Assembly (NCBI GenBank): GCA_963693305.1
Contig: OY855913.1
Location: 17,374,484-17,438,483 of the forward strand
Length of the DNA: 64,000 nucleotides
From: Meandrina meandrites
Lineage: Eukaryota > Cnidaria > Anthozoa > Scleractinia > Meandrinidae
Reading direction: 5' to 3'
Part shown: positions 57,601 through 64,000 of the stretch, one piece after another
Layout of the letters: every line of letters begins with the position of its first letter
Numbering within the stretch: the first letter of the stretch is position 1
The notes under the pieces: model-generated
Seen by the model: the letters and a program-made list of their open reading frames with translations, nothing else
What the model was told of the DNA's origin: nothing
Database searches by the model: none
Program-made: the position numbers and the translations under genes

Positions 57601-60600
57601 CGAACACGAGAGGACGGCGGAAATCGAGCCTATCTGTTGCATGGTATCGATAATTTCTGGAATTGCCCATTACTTTTTCAAGGTGAAAATTGGTCTTAAA
57701 TCAAATATGTACAGTATGTTTCAACCAGTTTTACTGATGTTCCTCAGGCTTGTTGACCTAAAATGACAATGAAGCGGATTGTTATATTGACATTTTAGGT
57801 CATCAAGCCTGAAGAAGACCACTGAAACTGGTTGAAACATCGATTGTGTGGTTCCAGAAAATATCCATACCCCCACCACGGAGGGAATTGGAAATTCCAG
57901 AGAGGGGGGGGGGGGGGGGGGGTCAAAGGCCCAGGAAATTCTGGAGAGGAGGGGGGATTGTTGGTGAATTTACGTTTCCAGATGGTCAAGTTCGATGCCA
58001 TGCAAATTTGTTTCAAAATCGTTTCTTACCTACTCTGAAAATCTTTTACATAGAACAAATAGCAGCCTAGGTTTTCGATACATGACCATATTACATTTTA
58101 AGAAGGTTTTCTTCCTCCTGAAAGCACAGTGAAAGCTAACAAGTTCGAAGAAATCCTCCATGTTGTTCCACGAATGCGACCGCCATTACTTGTACCAGTC
58201 CAAGTAAAATTGTCACATAGCTTGACCGAAATGCACTGGTGACTAGAGTTGTTTGTTTCTCACATTCGATCAACAGAAAGTCGTCCTTGTTTGCGAACAT
58301 TTTTCTGTTTATTGATGATGAAAATAGTGTAACAATTTCAGAAACCCGAGAATATCTTGTTCTTGTTACTTCTGGCAATTTGTTTGCAATTTTCTGGGTC
58401 AATTAATTGGCTTTCTCAGCGAGCGTGTTTGCGATTTTGTGATCATGTTAGAACTCATGTTTATGGTGAATGTTGTCAACAGTTTTCAATCCATGTTCTA
58501 ATACATTTAGCGGTTTTCTTTCGGATTGGAATGAAAGGGGATGGATGGTTATACATCAAGGTAATCTTACAAGTGACTACCAGATATTTTTTCTGCTTAC
58601 TTTTGAAGAAATCACTGACAAATTTTTTGTCTTCAACAGTATGTATCGTTAAGATGGTTCGATCAATCGGTTGAACACTATAGTTATGTTTACAATGGAA
58701 GGCGGCCTAATGTTTAGAACATTCAGGGTTTTCAATAAGAATTGAAGTAGGCGGCAGAATTGTAGAAGTAGGCGGCGAAGGGGTTAGGGGGGCCTGGGGA
58801 CATGCTCCCCAGGGAAACTTTTAAAATATGAGCCTCTAAGAGTGCATTTCCTGCATTCTGGGGCAAGAATTAGGTCATTTTTGACAGAACCATACATGCT
58901 ATATTTTCTAGCTTTTTATTCAACGGTTCTAATTATCTTGCAGACATAAAAGTCGCCAAACTATATTTTTTTAGTCGCCAGATTGCAAAATCAAATAGGG
59001 CCTTGTTCAAAAGCGTTTAAAATCATTTCTAGGAATTTAATCTAAAAAAAGGACAGAATACATAAAATATTGAAAAGGAAAAACAAAACAATCTTATCAC
59101 TAGGTTTAAAACAAACACTATATATATAAGATTTTGTGGCCACTATCGAAGGAATCAACAAGAGACACAACCCGTAGGCATACATGACGTACTCAAGGGC
59201 TTGCAAAGCATTATAGGGCGATTTCAAACACGGTCAGCTTTCGGCTTTTGTGGTAGAATCTTTTACAGCAAAGGAAGAGGATGGATTGACTTCTTTTCTT
59301 ATTTTGGATGTCTTAGAAGGAAAGATCTTTCGATATAACTTTCTGGAAGGGCACAATGTCTGAGGAAATGTCCGTTATTCATCGTCAACACACAGAAATG
59401 TAGTCGCCATTTTGGTGACGAAAGGAGAAATTTTATGAAATGTTAGTCGCATTGGCGACCATATTGGTCTAAATTTCAAGCCCTGAGTCGATATATTTTA
59501 ACCAAGAATTATGGCAAGTTTCTTTTGCGTTAAATGAATTAAATGTTGGCCGATCCACGGTTCATGTTGTGGCAAATTATTTATCATGCTAATTCTTAAA
59601 ATTCGAGTAAGTTGTTAATCAAAGTAGGCGGCGAAAACGTCTGGAGTAGCCGGCGAGTTTCGCCGGCTGCCGGCCCTTATTGAAAACCCTGACATTTGCA
59701 CAATTTCTTTTTAAATTGCTTTTTCCAGAGGGGCAGGGGGTATGAAGGAAACTTTTGGAAATTCCGGAGGGGAATGGGGTTTATTTTTCTTCTTAAAAAT
59801 GGAAATTCCGGAGAGGTGGGGGGTCTTAGCTGGAATTCCCTCCATGGTGGGGGTATGGATATTTTCTGGAACTACACATTCCAAAAGTAATTTTAGTTAC
59901 CTACCAAAAACAGACAACGTTTAATTTTTTTAGGAAATGAGAGGTGAAAGTTTCAGACATATGATTAGCTTATTTTGCCTTGGGCAAACGCAATGGAGAC
60001 CCAGCATTTAATCAAGAAAATACAAGATTATTTAGTCTTTGAGCTAATGAAGCTAGTTATTATTTATAAAGTTATACACAGGGGAAGACAACTAGAGGGA
60101 AAATTTTCCCTGAATGATAAATTCCACTTCCATCAGTTGAGTAGAACTTTAGTCTTTCAAAATGGAACTTTAAAGTATCATCTTCCCTTGCAGTTTCCCA
60201 ACCATTCCACGCACTACTACTAATTTGTGTAACTCTAATTAAATTACTCATGATTACAATATCCCTTCATTAAATCTTAATTTTTATGACACCACAGTTT
60301 CAATTAAGGGGGCCGCCACAATTTGGCAAATCCCTCATTTCATACGAGTCTACATTACAGAATATGAATTAACGTTTACCTTTTGTCGTTTGCTCTTCTC
60401 TTGTGATGAAAGGATGATCCCATTAAACACGAAATCCTATGCTTGCTTCGGTGCACACTTCCACTAGTGGAAGAAGCCGAATCCGTCGATTCAGACATTG
60501 AAACGCTCCTTCGCACAACTACGGCGCCTTCTTGCCTTTTCCCTTCACAGATAGCTTCCGTAACACTTCTTTGTCTGTTTATAACCCGTTTCGTGCTTCC

Positions 60601-60843
60601 CTCCTCGCATTCCGAGGTCGAAGGTTCCGAAATTGAATGTAGCAATGTTCGCCTTGGCGACAAAAAGTCCGAGTTTCTGAGTACGTTTTCGTGGCTTCTC
60701 TTGGTCGCACTCTTCTCCGTTTTTCGTTCAACTGCTTCCTTTGCAATGTTCCCGTCGAGTGAAATATTCGAGAGGAAAGCACATGCCGAAGCTATTCGTC
60801 TTGACCTTCTCCTATTTGGACGGCCAGCTGTCACAGCCGCCAT
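36644..60843 (-). CDS. CABLES: CABLES (CDK5 and ABL enzyme substrate) orthologue, 12 exons, 448 codons
   Basis: This is a cyclin-box adaptor that in other animals links cyclin-dependent kinases to tyrosine kinases. Exons in coding order are 60843-60380, 51476-51381, 51078-51003, 49437-49391, 49276-49182, 48476-48364, 47434-47328, 40839-40803, 40639-40574, 40077-40041, 39289-39219 and 36781-36644. All introns are GT-AG and the summed length (1347) is divisible by three with no stop. Landmarks are F-L-S-N-I-S-L-D-G in exon 1, R-I-V-L-C, G-V-E-L-G in exon 3, P-H-L-L-D-D-P, K-P-S-E-L-K-K-D-L-N-E and T-L-T-K-L-R-S-L-K. The cyclin box follows with V-Y-F-E-K-L and L-L-A-A-K-F, and the end reads L-H-V-P-Q-W-E-V-L-P-H. 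These match the vertebrate CABLES1/2 order. The 47-base exon 4 has a weak acceptor and is least certain. The ATG at 60843 has a strong context (AAAATGG). Confidence 0.88.
36782..37891 (-). repeat. Two diverged tRNA-derived SINE copies in CABLES intron 11
   Basis: About 37060-37320 and 37440-37700, read on the minus strand, share the body of the clearer SINE at 53222-53535: a CTTGCCCAAGAACACAA block, a GTACCCA(C/T)TTATAC or similar block, and GCTAGTCCAT. The second copy keeps a tRNA-like head, with TTGGCCTAATGGTTAGCTCAC and a B box around GGTTTGAATCC. Confidence 0.65.
37892..39163. mobile_element. Mutator-like (MULE-type) element with long TIRs and an 11-bp duplication
   Basis: The TIRs of about 180 bases start AGCCTGCGTAGCAAGCGTTC and are about 90% identical in inverted orientation (37892-38070 and 38996-39163). 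ACCTTTCTGAT flanks both ends (37881-37891 and 39164-39174). Long TIRs with a 9-11 base duplication point to a MULE. The interior (38100-38990) has minus-strand open frames that I cannot identify, so it may be a captured fragment. The element lies in CABLES intron 11, only 45 bases from exon 11. Confidence 0.8.
39617..40028 (-). mobile_element. LINE 3' end with ATT-type tail
   Basis: On the minus strand, 40028-39883 encodes a C-terminal stretch with R-P-R-T-E-W-G-R and Y-K-A-I-N-D-W-x-x-L-P-S-A-L-R, typical of the end of jockey/CR1/L2-type reverse transcriptase proteins. A 3' region and a microsatellite tail (TAA/ATT repeats, 39620-39652) follow. It begins about 12 bases inside the donor of CABLES exon 10 without disturbing it. 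Confidence 0.6.
41253..44301 (+). CDS. HARBI1-like PIF/Harbinger transposase, about four exons
   Basis: Exon 1 (from ATG 41253, M-V-D-L-M-A-K-I) encodes the N-terminal part: Y-H-G-D-V-F-R-S-H-F-R-M-T, then an HTH-like segment around Q-K-Q-I-A-V-T-V-W-A-L-A and S-S-V-S-R-C-I-R-R-V. Exon 2 (42470-42619) has the first catalytic D in G-A-I-D-G-C-H-I-P-I. Exon 3, ending at 43668, has V-G-W-P-G-S-V-H-D-A-R-V and L-G-D-S-A-Y-P-L. Exon 4 (43950-44301) carries the catalytic E in A-I-E-R-A-F-G-L-L-K-G-R-W and an acidic tail. The donor of exon 1 and the acceptor of exon 3 could not be fixed, and the conserved W-P codons expected before exon 2 were not found. Intron 1 also contains a palindromic MITE. 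The coding parts seen are open. Confidence 0.8.
41832..42007. repeat. Palindromic MITE in the Harbinger transposase intron
   Basis: The inverted arms begin ATATATGTTGTGGTTTAA on the left and end TTGAACCACAACATATA on the right, related to the palindrome at 29142-29287. It is inserted shortly after exon 1 of the transposase. Confidence 0.75.
44302..46256. other. Non-coding interior of the Harbinger element
   Basis: This is AT-rich sequence between the two convergent transposon genes. No further open frame with a recognisable protein is visible. Confidence 0.5.
46257..46998 (-). CDS. Myb/SANT-like DNA-binding protein of the Harbinger element, two exons
   Basis: Exon 1 (46998-46971) encodes M-A-G-A-A-S-W-T-C and ends at a GTAAGT donor. 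Exon 2 (46858-46257) follows a TTTCAG acceptor and is open to TGA 46257-46259. The trihelix or Myb_DNA-bind_4-like domain spans about residues 10-100, with W (L-L-T-W), V-A-W-Q-R-I-A-E-K-F and Q-F-S-N-K-W-K-K-L-E-E-K-F. An acidic linker, a basic K-K-K-K-R-R patch and a long charged helix (about 125-200) complete it. Harbinger elements need such a partner for nuclear import and end binding of the transposase, which is family knowledge rather than a test here. Confidence 0.82.
47738..48045 (-). repeat. Short repeat, second copy of the family at 20397-20915
   Basis: The complement aligns along the whole length with 20397-20915 minus its 260-base insert. Both ends contain ATTAAAAACTAGCAA and AATAATTG. 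It lies in CABLES intron 6. Confidence 0.65.
49460..49862. repeat. Long foldback element next to CABLES exon 4
   Basis: Arms of about 185 bases (49461-49650 and 49680-49862) are roughly 90% complementary with a short loop. They start GCCATGTTCTAAACGAGCAG on the left. The left edge is about 22 bases from the acceptor of CABLES exon 4 as read on the minus strand. Confidence 0.85.
50132..50595. mobile_element. MITE with TACCATAATGATTCGATTTA TIRs
   Basis: The left end TACCATAATGATTCGATTTA and six more bases (AGCGCC) are matched exactly by the complement of the right end. The ATTAAAT stretches next to both ends may be a target duplication. The interior contains repeated GCGCTTATT motifs facing both ways. 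It lies in CABLES intron 3. Confidence 0.85.
51598..51720 (+). repeat. tRNA-derived SINE fragment in CABLES intron 1
   Basis: The tRNA-like head has an A box (TAGCTCAGCGGTTAGAG) and a B box (GGGTTCCATTC). A short body and an AAATAAACC-type tail follow. It is truncated. Confidence 0.6.
51943..52328 (+). pseudogene. Truncated SAP-domain leader of a YqaJ-type protein, frameshifted
   Basis: The ATG at 51943 starts M-A-S-S-S-R-D-Y-D-T-V-I-L-T-E-D-D-I-P-G. A SAP-like helix pair (L-K-N-E-E-L-R-F-W-L-R-C-R-G) follows. A one-base shift near 52090 moves the frame before T-K-A-Q-L-I-K-R, and a GTAAGC donor lies at 52118. A second exon (52223-52328) after TTTTTTTGCAG reads R-V-D-E-Y-I-K-N-G-R-D and ends with TGA. 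The SWIM and YqaJ parts found in the 32.5-34.9 kb gene are missing, so this is a leftover 5' part. Confidence 0.7.
53222..53535 (-). repeat. tRNA-derived SINE
   Basis: Read on the minus strand, the head GGTGGCCTAATGGTTAGTGC holds the A box and GGGTTCGAGCCC the B box. A body with CTTGGGCAAGATACTTTAC and GGTACCGGTGAATTTACTGC follows, then a tail of GGTAAGGTA repeats. It splits the transposase pseudogene. Related copies lie at 37.06-37.7 kb. Confidence 0.85.
53573..54253. mobile_element. MITE inside the transposase pseudogene
   Basis: It starts GACTTCAACACGGTCAAAGT and ends with the complement, with about 30 bases of matching TIR. The transposase protein is continuous across it (A-I-N to K-V-K-N-F), which defines the insertion well. 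The target duplication is unclear. Confidence 0.82.
55954..57690. other. CABLES intron 1, low-information part
   Basis: It contains a C homopolymer at 56489-56512 followed by two diverged copies of a CTTCAGAATTCCA unit. An inverted pair around CGTCCAGCCGT and ACGGCTGGACG (about 56670 and 57570) suggests a MITE of about 950 bases. No gene is supported. Confidence 0.45.
57716..57860 (+). ncRNA. Palindrome with a degenerate hammerhead-like core
   Basis: Arms of about 50 bases (57716-57764 and 57791-57840) are complementary. In the right arm CTGAAGA (57809-57815), a stem II around ACCA/TGGT and GAAAC (57834-57838) resemble the hammerhead core, since CUGANGA allows any base at N. Stem III and stem I pair poorly. 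It may be a worn relative of the Penelope-type ribozyme at 7394. Confidence 0.35.
57850..59876. mobile_element. Inverted pair of TGTGGTTCCAGAAAATATCC sequences, possibly one element
   Basis: The left TGTGGTTCCAGAAAATATCC with the following 28 bases is matched in inverted orientation at 59832-59876. Both sides continue inward as GAAATTCC-G/A-GAGAGG-type G-rich sequence. It could be one 2-kb element that received the 58724-59691 insertion, or two single copies. No target duplication was found. Confidence 0.5.
58724..59691. mobile_element. hAT-like MITE with CAGGGTTTTCAATAAG TIRs and ACATT duplication
   Basis: Both ends read CAGGGTTTTCAATAAG in inverted orientation. ACATT flanks the element (58719-58723 and 59692-59696). 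The subterminal parts carry GTAGGCGGCG motifs. The interior around CCTGGGGACATGCTCCCCAG resembles the element at 18729-20213. It has no transposase. Confidence 0.85.
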
Positions 60844-60936
60844 TTTGGCGGTTGTTGACAAATATTGCCTGACTCGTCTCTGATGTACTCGAATCGTGCT
60901 CAACCCTCCCCCGACAGTATGTATAAACAATAGCCT

Positions 60937-61095
60937 CCATTTGGCGCGAAAATATGCACGGATATTTGTCCGCGGACATTATTTGTTCCGAGAAGTGAAC
61001 AGTTTTCCGAGAGCGAAGCTCGAGGAAAACTGTGAGCTTCGAGGAACAGATAATGTCCAAGGACAAATATCCGTGCATATTTTTGAAGCCAAATG
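60937..61095. repeat. Large imperfect palindrome directly upstream of CABLES exon 1
   Basis: CCATTTGGCGCGAAAATATG on the left pairs with CATATTTTTGAAGCCAAATGG on the right, and the pairing continues inward through GGATATTTGTCC and ACATTATTTGTTCC. The arms are about 75 bases with almost no loop. It begins about 95 bases upstream of the CABLES start codon, so it overlaps the likely 5'UTR or promoter. Confidence 0.8.
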
Positions 61096-61564
61096 GATGC
61101 TATTGTGTTTATTATCCTTCAAATATTTTCTTTTACAAGGCCGCATTTTGCGAGACCTTTTCTCAAAACTTTTAAACATCAAAGTAAATCTGTCAGCGCT
61201 CAAAATATTATTAGTCTGCTCAAAGTGTTAGTTTTATTCATTTTAACAATTTATTCAGGATAAAAGCTAAACGTACAAACGTAAATCGCAGAGTTCCAAA
61301 ACTGGGGAATATCACTTGGGGAATATCATCTGATATCCCCCAGTTTTGGCTGCATCACGTGACGTGTTTAGACCAATCGCGCGCGCGAAAAATATTTGAT
61401 GGATTATAACATGCAATGGCAGGGGGGAATTGGGTGAGAGGATCAAATGGTCTTGCGTGATATTGAGCCTGTGAGAAAAACCTGTTTTTTTTTTCGGCTC
61501 TTGTTTCATCTGCTCAACAGTGTGCAGCCCATTGAGAATAATGGCTCTAAAACTATGTACAGTA
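61096..61564. other. CABLES 5' flank
   Basis: A short inverted pair CAAAACTGGGGAATATCA/TGATATCCCCCAGTTTTG (about 61296-61350) is the only structure seen. No gene. Confidence 0.45.
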
Positions 61565-62467
61565 CAGGGGCGTAGCCGGGGGGAAGGGGGTCTTGGGTGC
61601 CCATGACCCCCCTTTGTTAGATAATTTTTTAAGTAAACAACAGGTGTCAAAAAAGCGCAAATCCAAAGAATCACCATGCCATAAATTACACACTCCATTT
61701 TCAGGGCAGAACATCTGCAGTGGACTATGTAAGTACCCTGAATGTGACACAGTGTGACCCCCCACCCCCATAGGCGTACGGGCCGGGGGGGCTGCAGCCC
61801 CCCCCCCCCCCCCCCAAATTTTGGGCTACTCAGATATTTTGGGCAGCAAAAGAAAATTGGGCAAAGCCAGTTTTAAAAGAAGTTTCCATGTTTTTGTTTT
61901 TGAAGAGATAGATATTTTCTATTTCAACCTGAAGTCGGCGTGGTAAAGCCAGTTAAATTCACACGAGACAGTGGTTGCCCAGCACGTGATGAGTTTCTGG
62001 TTATTAATGTAGTGCATATCCTTGCAGTGATACCTGCTACATCGTGTTCAGCAGAACGATAATTCAGTGCGTTGCACAGATTGAAAACTTACCTGCGCAA
62101 CACCATGGGGCAACAACGTGTCAGTAATGTTCATCGCACTTGAAAGGGCATATGCCAACTCTGTAGTCAACAATGACATGGATCGTATCATTGATATGTA
62201 TGGCCGTCGAAATGGCCGAGACAGGTATTTCTTTTAACGTGTTTTATGATAGATTCATTTGTAAGAATATTTTCACTTTGTAAGTAGGGTCAAGTAGGCC
62301 TATGTTAGAGCATCGTATATGACCCTCGTTTCTTTTCGACTTTTTCGCAAAAATTTGGGCAACTTGCGAGAATTTTTTGGGCAAATGGTTCACCGTCCCC
62401 CTTGGTAAAAAATTGCCCGTACGCCTATGCCCACCCCGCCCTTTGGAAAATCTTAGCTATGCCCCTG
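61565..62467. mobile_element. DNA element with CAGGGGCGTAGC-type TIRs, carrying a nested hAT-like element
   Basis: The left end CAGGGGCGTAGCC and right end GGCTATGCCCCTG-type sequence (AGCTATGCCCCTG) are inverted. The flanks contain AGTA on both sides but no clean duplication. The interior is split by the element at 61769-62429. Confidence 0.7.
61769..62429. mobile_element. Nested hAT-like element, 8-bp duplication CCCACCCC
   Basis: TIRs CATAGGCGTACGGGC match exactly in inverted orientation. CCCACCCC is present on both sides (61761-61768 and 62430-62437), the 8-base duplication typical of hAT elements. It starts with G-rich and C-rich tracts. No intact transposase frame is visible. Confidence 0.85.
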
Positions 62468-62533
62468 GAGTACTCATTTGTCCCTTTGAGGCCTTGAGAT
62501 TACTTTTGTTCACCTTGACCAAATGCTCAGAAA

Positions 62534-62860
62534 GACACTACCTCTCTGGAACCTCTGTTTTCATTCGCCCGCTGTAAACACTACCTCTATTGTTATTCAG
62601 GGCTAGGGGCATTGTTATGACCTGTTATCTATTGTTTTAAGAACCAATGAAGTAACTCGTTCCAAGAGGTAGTGGGCGACCCCAAATGCTTGCTGCAGCA
62701 TCAGTAAGACACTTCCTCTCTGGAACCTCTATTTTCATTCTCCTGCTGTAAACACTACCTCTATTGTTATTCAGGGCTAGGGGCATTGTTATGACTTGTT
62801 ATCTATTGTTTTAAGAACCAATGAAGTAGCTCTTTCCGAGAGGTAGTGGGCGACCCTGCA
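62534..62860. repeat. Tandem duplication with 174-base period
   Basis: Two units starting GACACT(A/T)CCTCTCTGGAACC (62534 and 62708) are about 95% identical over about 150 bases, both ending in GAGGTAGTGGGCGACCC. Short terminal complementarity (ACTACCTCT and AGAGGTAGT) occurs within each unit. Confidence 0.85.
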
Positions 62861-62879
62861 GCATTGTTGTAGCCCTGGG

Positions 62880-63360
62880 GGAGAGGGGTACTCCCCAAAA
62901 ATTTGAGTGGGGTCATGTGATACACTTCCTGAAACCCTTACCTATTTTGGACCAAATATGCAATCAATACCCTATTTCAGACCAGATTCTATCCAGGAAC
63001 TGTCTTGGTTTACCTAATACTCGAGAAGAGCTTCAAATTTCTATTGATTAGGCCAAGGTCAAGCATCAAACTTCACTAGTCTAACCTAGTAATGCAAATG
63101 AGCAACAGCTATTGTTTCGGCTCATTTACATTAGGTTCAATTCATGCAAAGTTCAACGTTTGACCATGGCCTTAGAAACAACGCAGACTAGAGACACTAC
63201 AGTCCATGCAAAGGGGGGGGGGGGGGGGAACTCCCTATAGCAAACTATAGGGCGAGGCCCCGCCTAAAAGGGGTACCTTTCTCAGGCTGTAAAAGGGTAG
63301 GAATTTCACGAGTTGGAGTATACAAAAGGGTAGGGAAAACTGTTATTTAGCTATTTATTT
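62880..63360. other. Low-complexity and repeat-derived sequence
   Basis: GGGGTACTCCCC-type and AGGGGTACC-type motifs face each other across 62880-63260, with a G homopolymer at 63213-63228. This may be a MITE of about 400 bases, but its ends are unclear. Confidence 0.4.
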
Positions 63361-63363
63361 GTA

Positions 63364-63856
63364 TCAGAAACCCATAAGGGTTGAAACGTGTAACTCCCTA
63401 TGATTCACATTGTACAAAGCGCCTGCACATTCATTGGCATTAAGTACCATATTTGGAAAATCACGAGAAAAAATTCAACCAATTAAAATTGCAATATCTG
63501 GATTGAATTCACAGTGCACGCTAGCTCGCGCTAAATGGCATAATCTTGTTTTGGAACAATTTGAGTTGAATAAAGTTAAATTTGGTTAAATTCTTCTGTT
63601 TCGTCGATCAGTAGTCTAGAGAACTTCACTTGATAGTCTAATGAATTTCTTTAGTTCAATTTCCGGCGTTTTGGTCGGAATTCAAGTGACTTATCGCAAA
63701 ACCGAAAATTTTGTTGCGTGTCGTTACATGTGTAAATCATCCGCATAAAAACTCTTTGTGTTGCCAAATATGGTACTTGGCAAAACTGAATATTTGAACG
63801 CTGTGAACGCACATTACACGTTTCAACTCCTTATGAGTTTCTGTTTGTATGTGAAA
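63364..63856. repeat. Inverted-repeat element near the right edge
   Basis: CAGAAACCCATAAGGGTTGA and the complement of TCAACTCCTTATGAGTTTCTG face each other. The inner pair AGTACCATATTTGG/CCAAATATGGTACTT is also inverted. The arms are roughly 95 bases and diverged. Confidence 0.6.
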
Positions 63857-64000
63857 GGGATACCTTTTTCTATCAAAAATGGTATATGAAGAGCTAATAA
63901 GGATTTGGACCTCAGGGTGGAGCCTCCCCATAGAAAAAACTGTTGAGTAGCCCTTAAAATACTGTATATCAACAGATATTAGATTTAAACCCAAACCCAA

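Noticed and set aside
56521..58674. Several 60-100 residue open frames in CABLES intron 1
   Set aside because: They have low complexity or poly-G/poly-C composition, no domain, and overlapping frames on both strands.

Overview
The window is animal genomic DNA, most likely from an anthozoan cnidarian such as a stony coral or sea anemone. That assignment is inference. It rests on a tandem array of near-identical intronless class A GPCRs, an intron-rich CABLES orthologue, and a dense mix of DNA transposons, tRNA-derived SINEs and a Penelope-like element with a hammerhead ribozyme. There are no bacterial operons, CRISPR arrays or rRNA genes.

Layout. (1) 1-22.6 kb: a plus-strand GPCR array with one partial 3' end (2-79), four open genes (2038-2949, 5757-6692, 16350-17279, 21603-22577) and two pseudogenes (about 11409-12336 and 13459-14707). 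The copies share TM motifs and fall into two upstream-flank classes, so the array grew by segmental duplication. Mobile elements have been inserted between and inside the copies: a Penelope-like remnant with a hammerhead ribozyme (7.28-8.76 kb), a pogo/Tigger-like MITE (15.5-16.06 kb), a minisatellite MITE inside a pseudogene, and a nested MITE pair (18.7-20.2 kb). (2) 23.08-24.23 kb: a broken TRIM-like gene whose coiled coil runs into a PABP-type RRM. (3) 25.4-28.4 kb: four DNA elements nested one inside another, three with target-site duplications (TSDs). (4) 29.36-34.95 kb: a near-complete ISL2EU-like transposon with a plus-strand THAP/DDE transposase and a convergent minus-strand SAP-SWIM-YqaJ nuclease gene. 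(5) 36.6-60.8 kb: one host gene on the minus strand, a CABLES (CDK5 and ABL enzyme substrate, cyclin-box) orthologue. I assembled it as 12 exons that join in phase to 448 codons plus a stop.

The CABLES introns carry most of the large transposons. They hold a two-gene PIF/Harbinger element (41114-47222, TSD TAA), a second ISL2EU-like element (51837-55953, TSD AT) split by a MITE and a SINE, a MULE-like element (37892-39163, 11-bp TSD), foldback elements, SINEs and a LINE 3' end. The right edge (61-64 kb) holds nested hAT-like elements and local duplications.

The two host themes, a receptor array under birth-and-death evolution and a cell-cycle regulator with large introns, look unrelated. The transposons encode their own partner proteins: DDE transposase with YqaJ nuclease in ISL2EU, and DDE transposase with a Myb/SANT-like DNA binder in Harbinger. 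All family assignments come from motif recognition in the sequence, with no database search.
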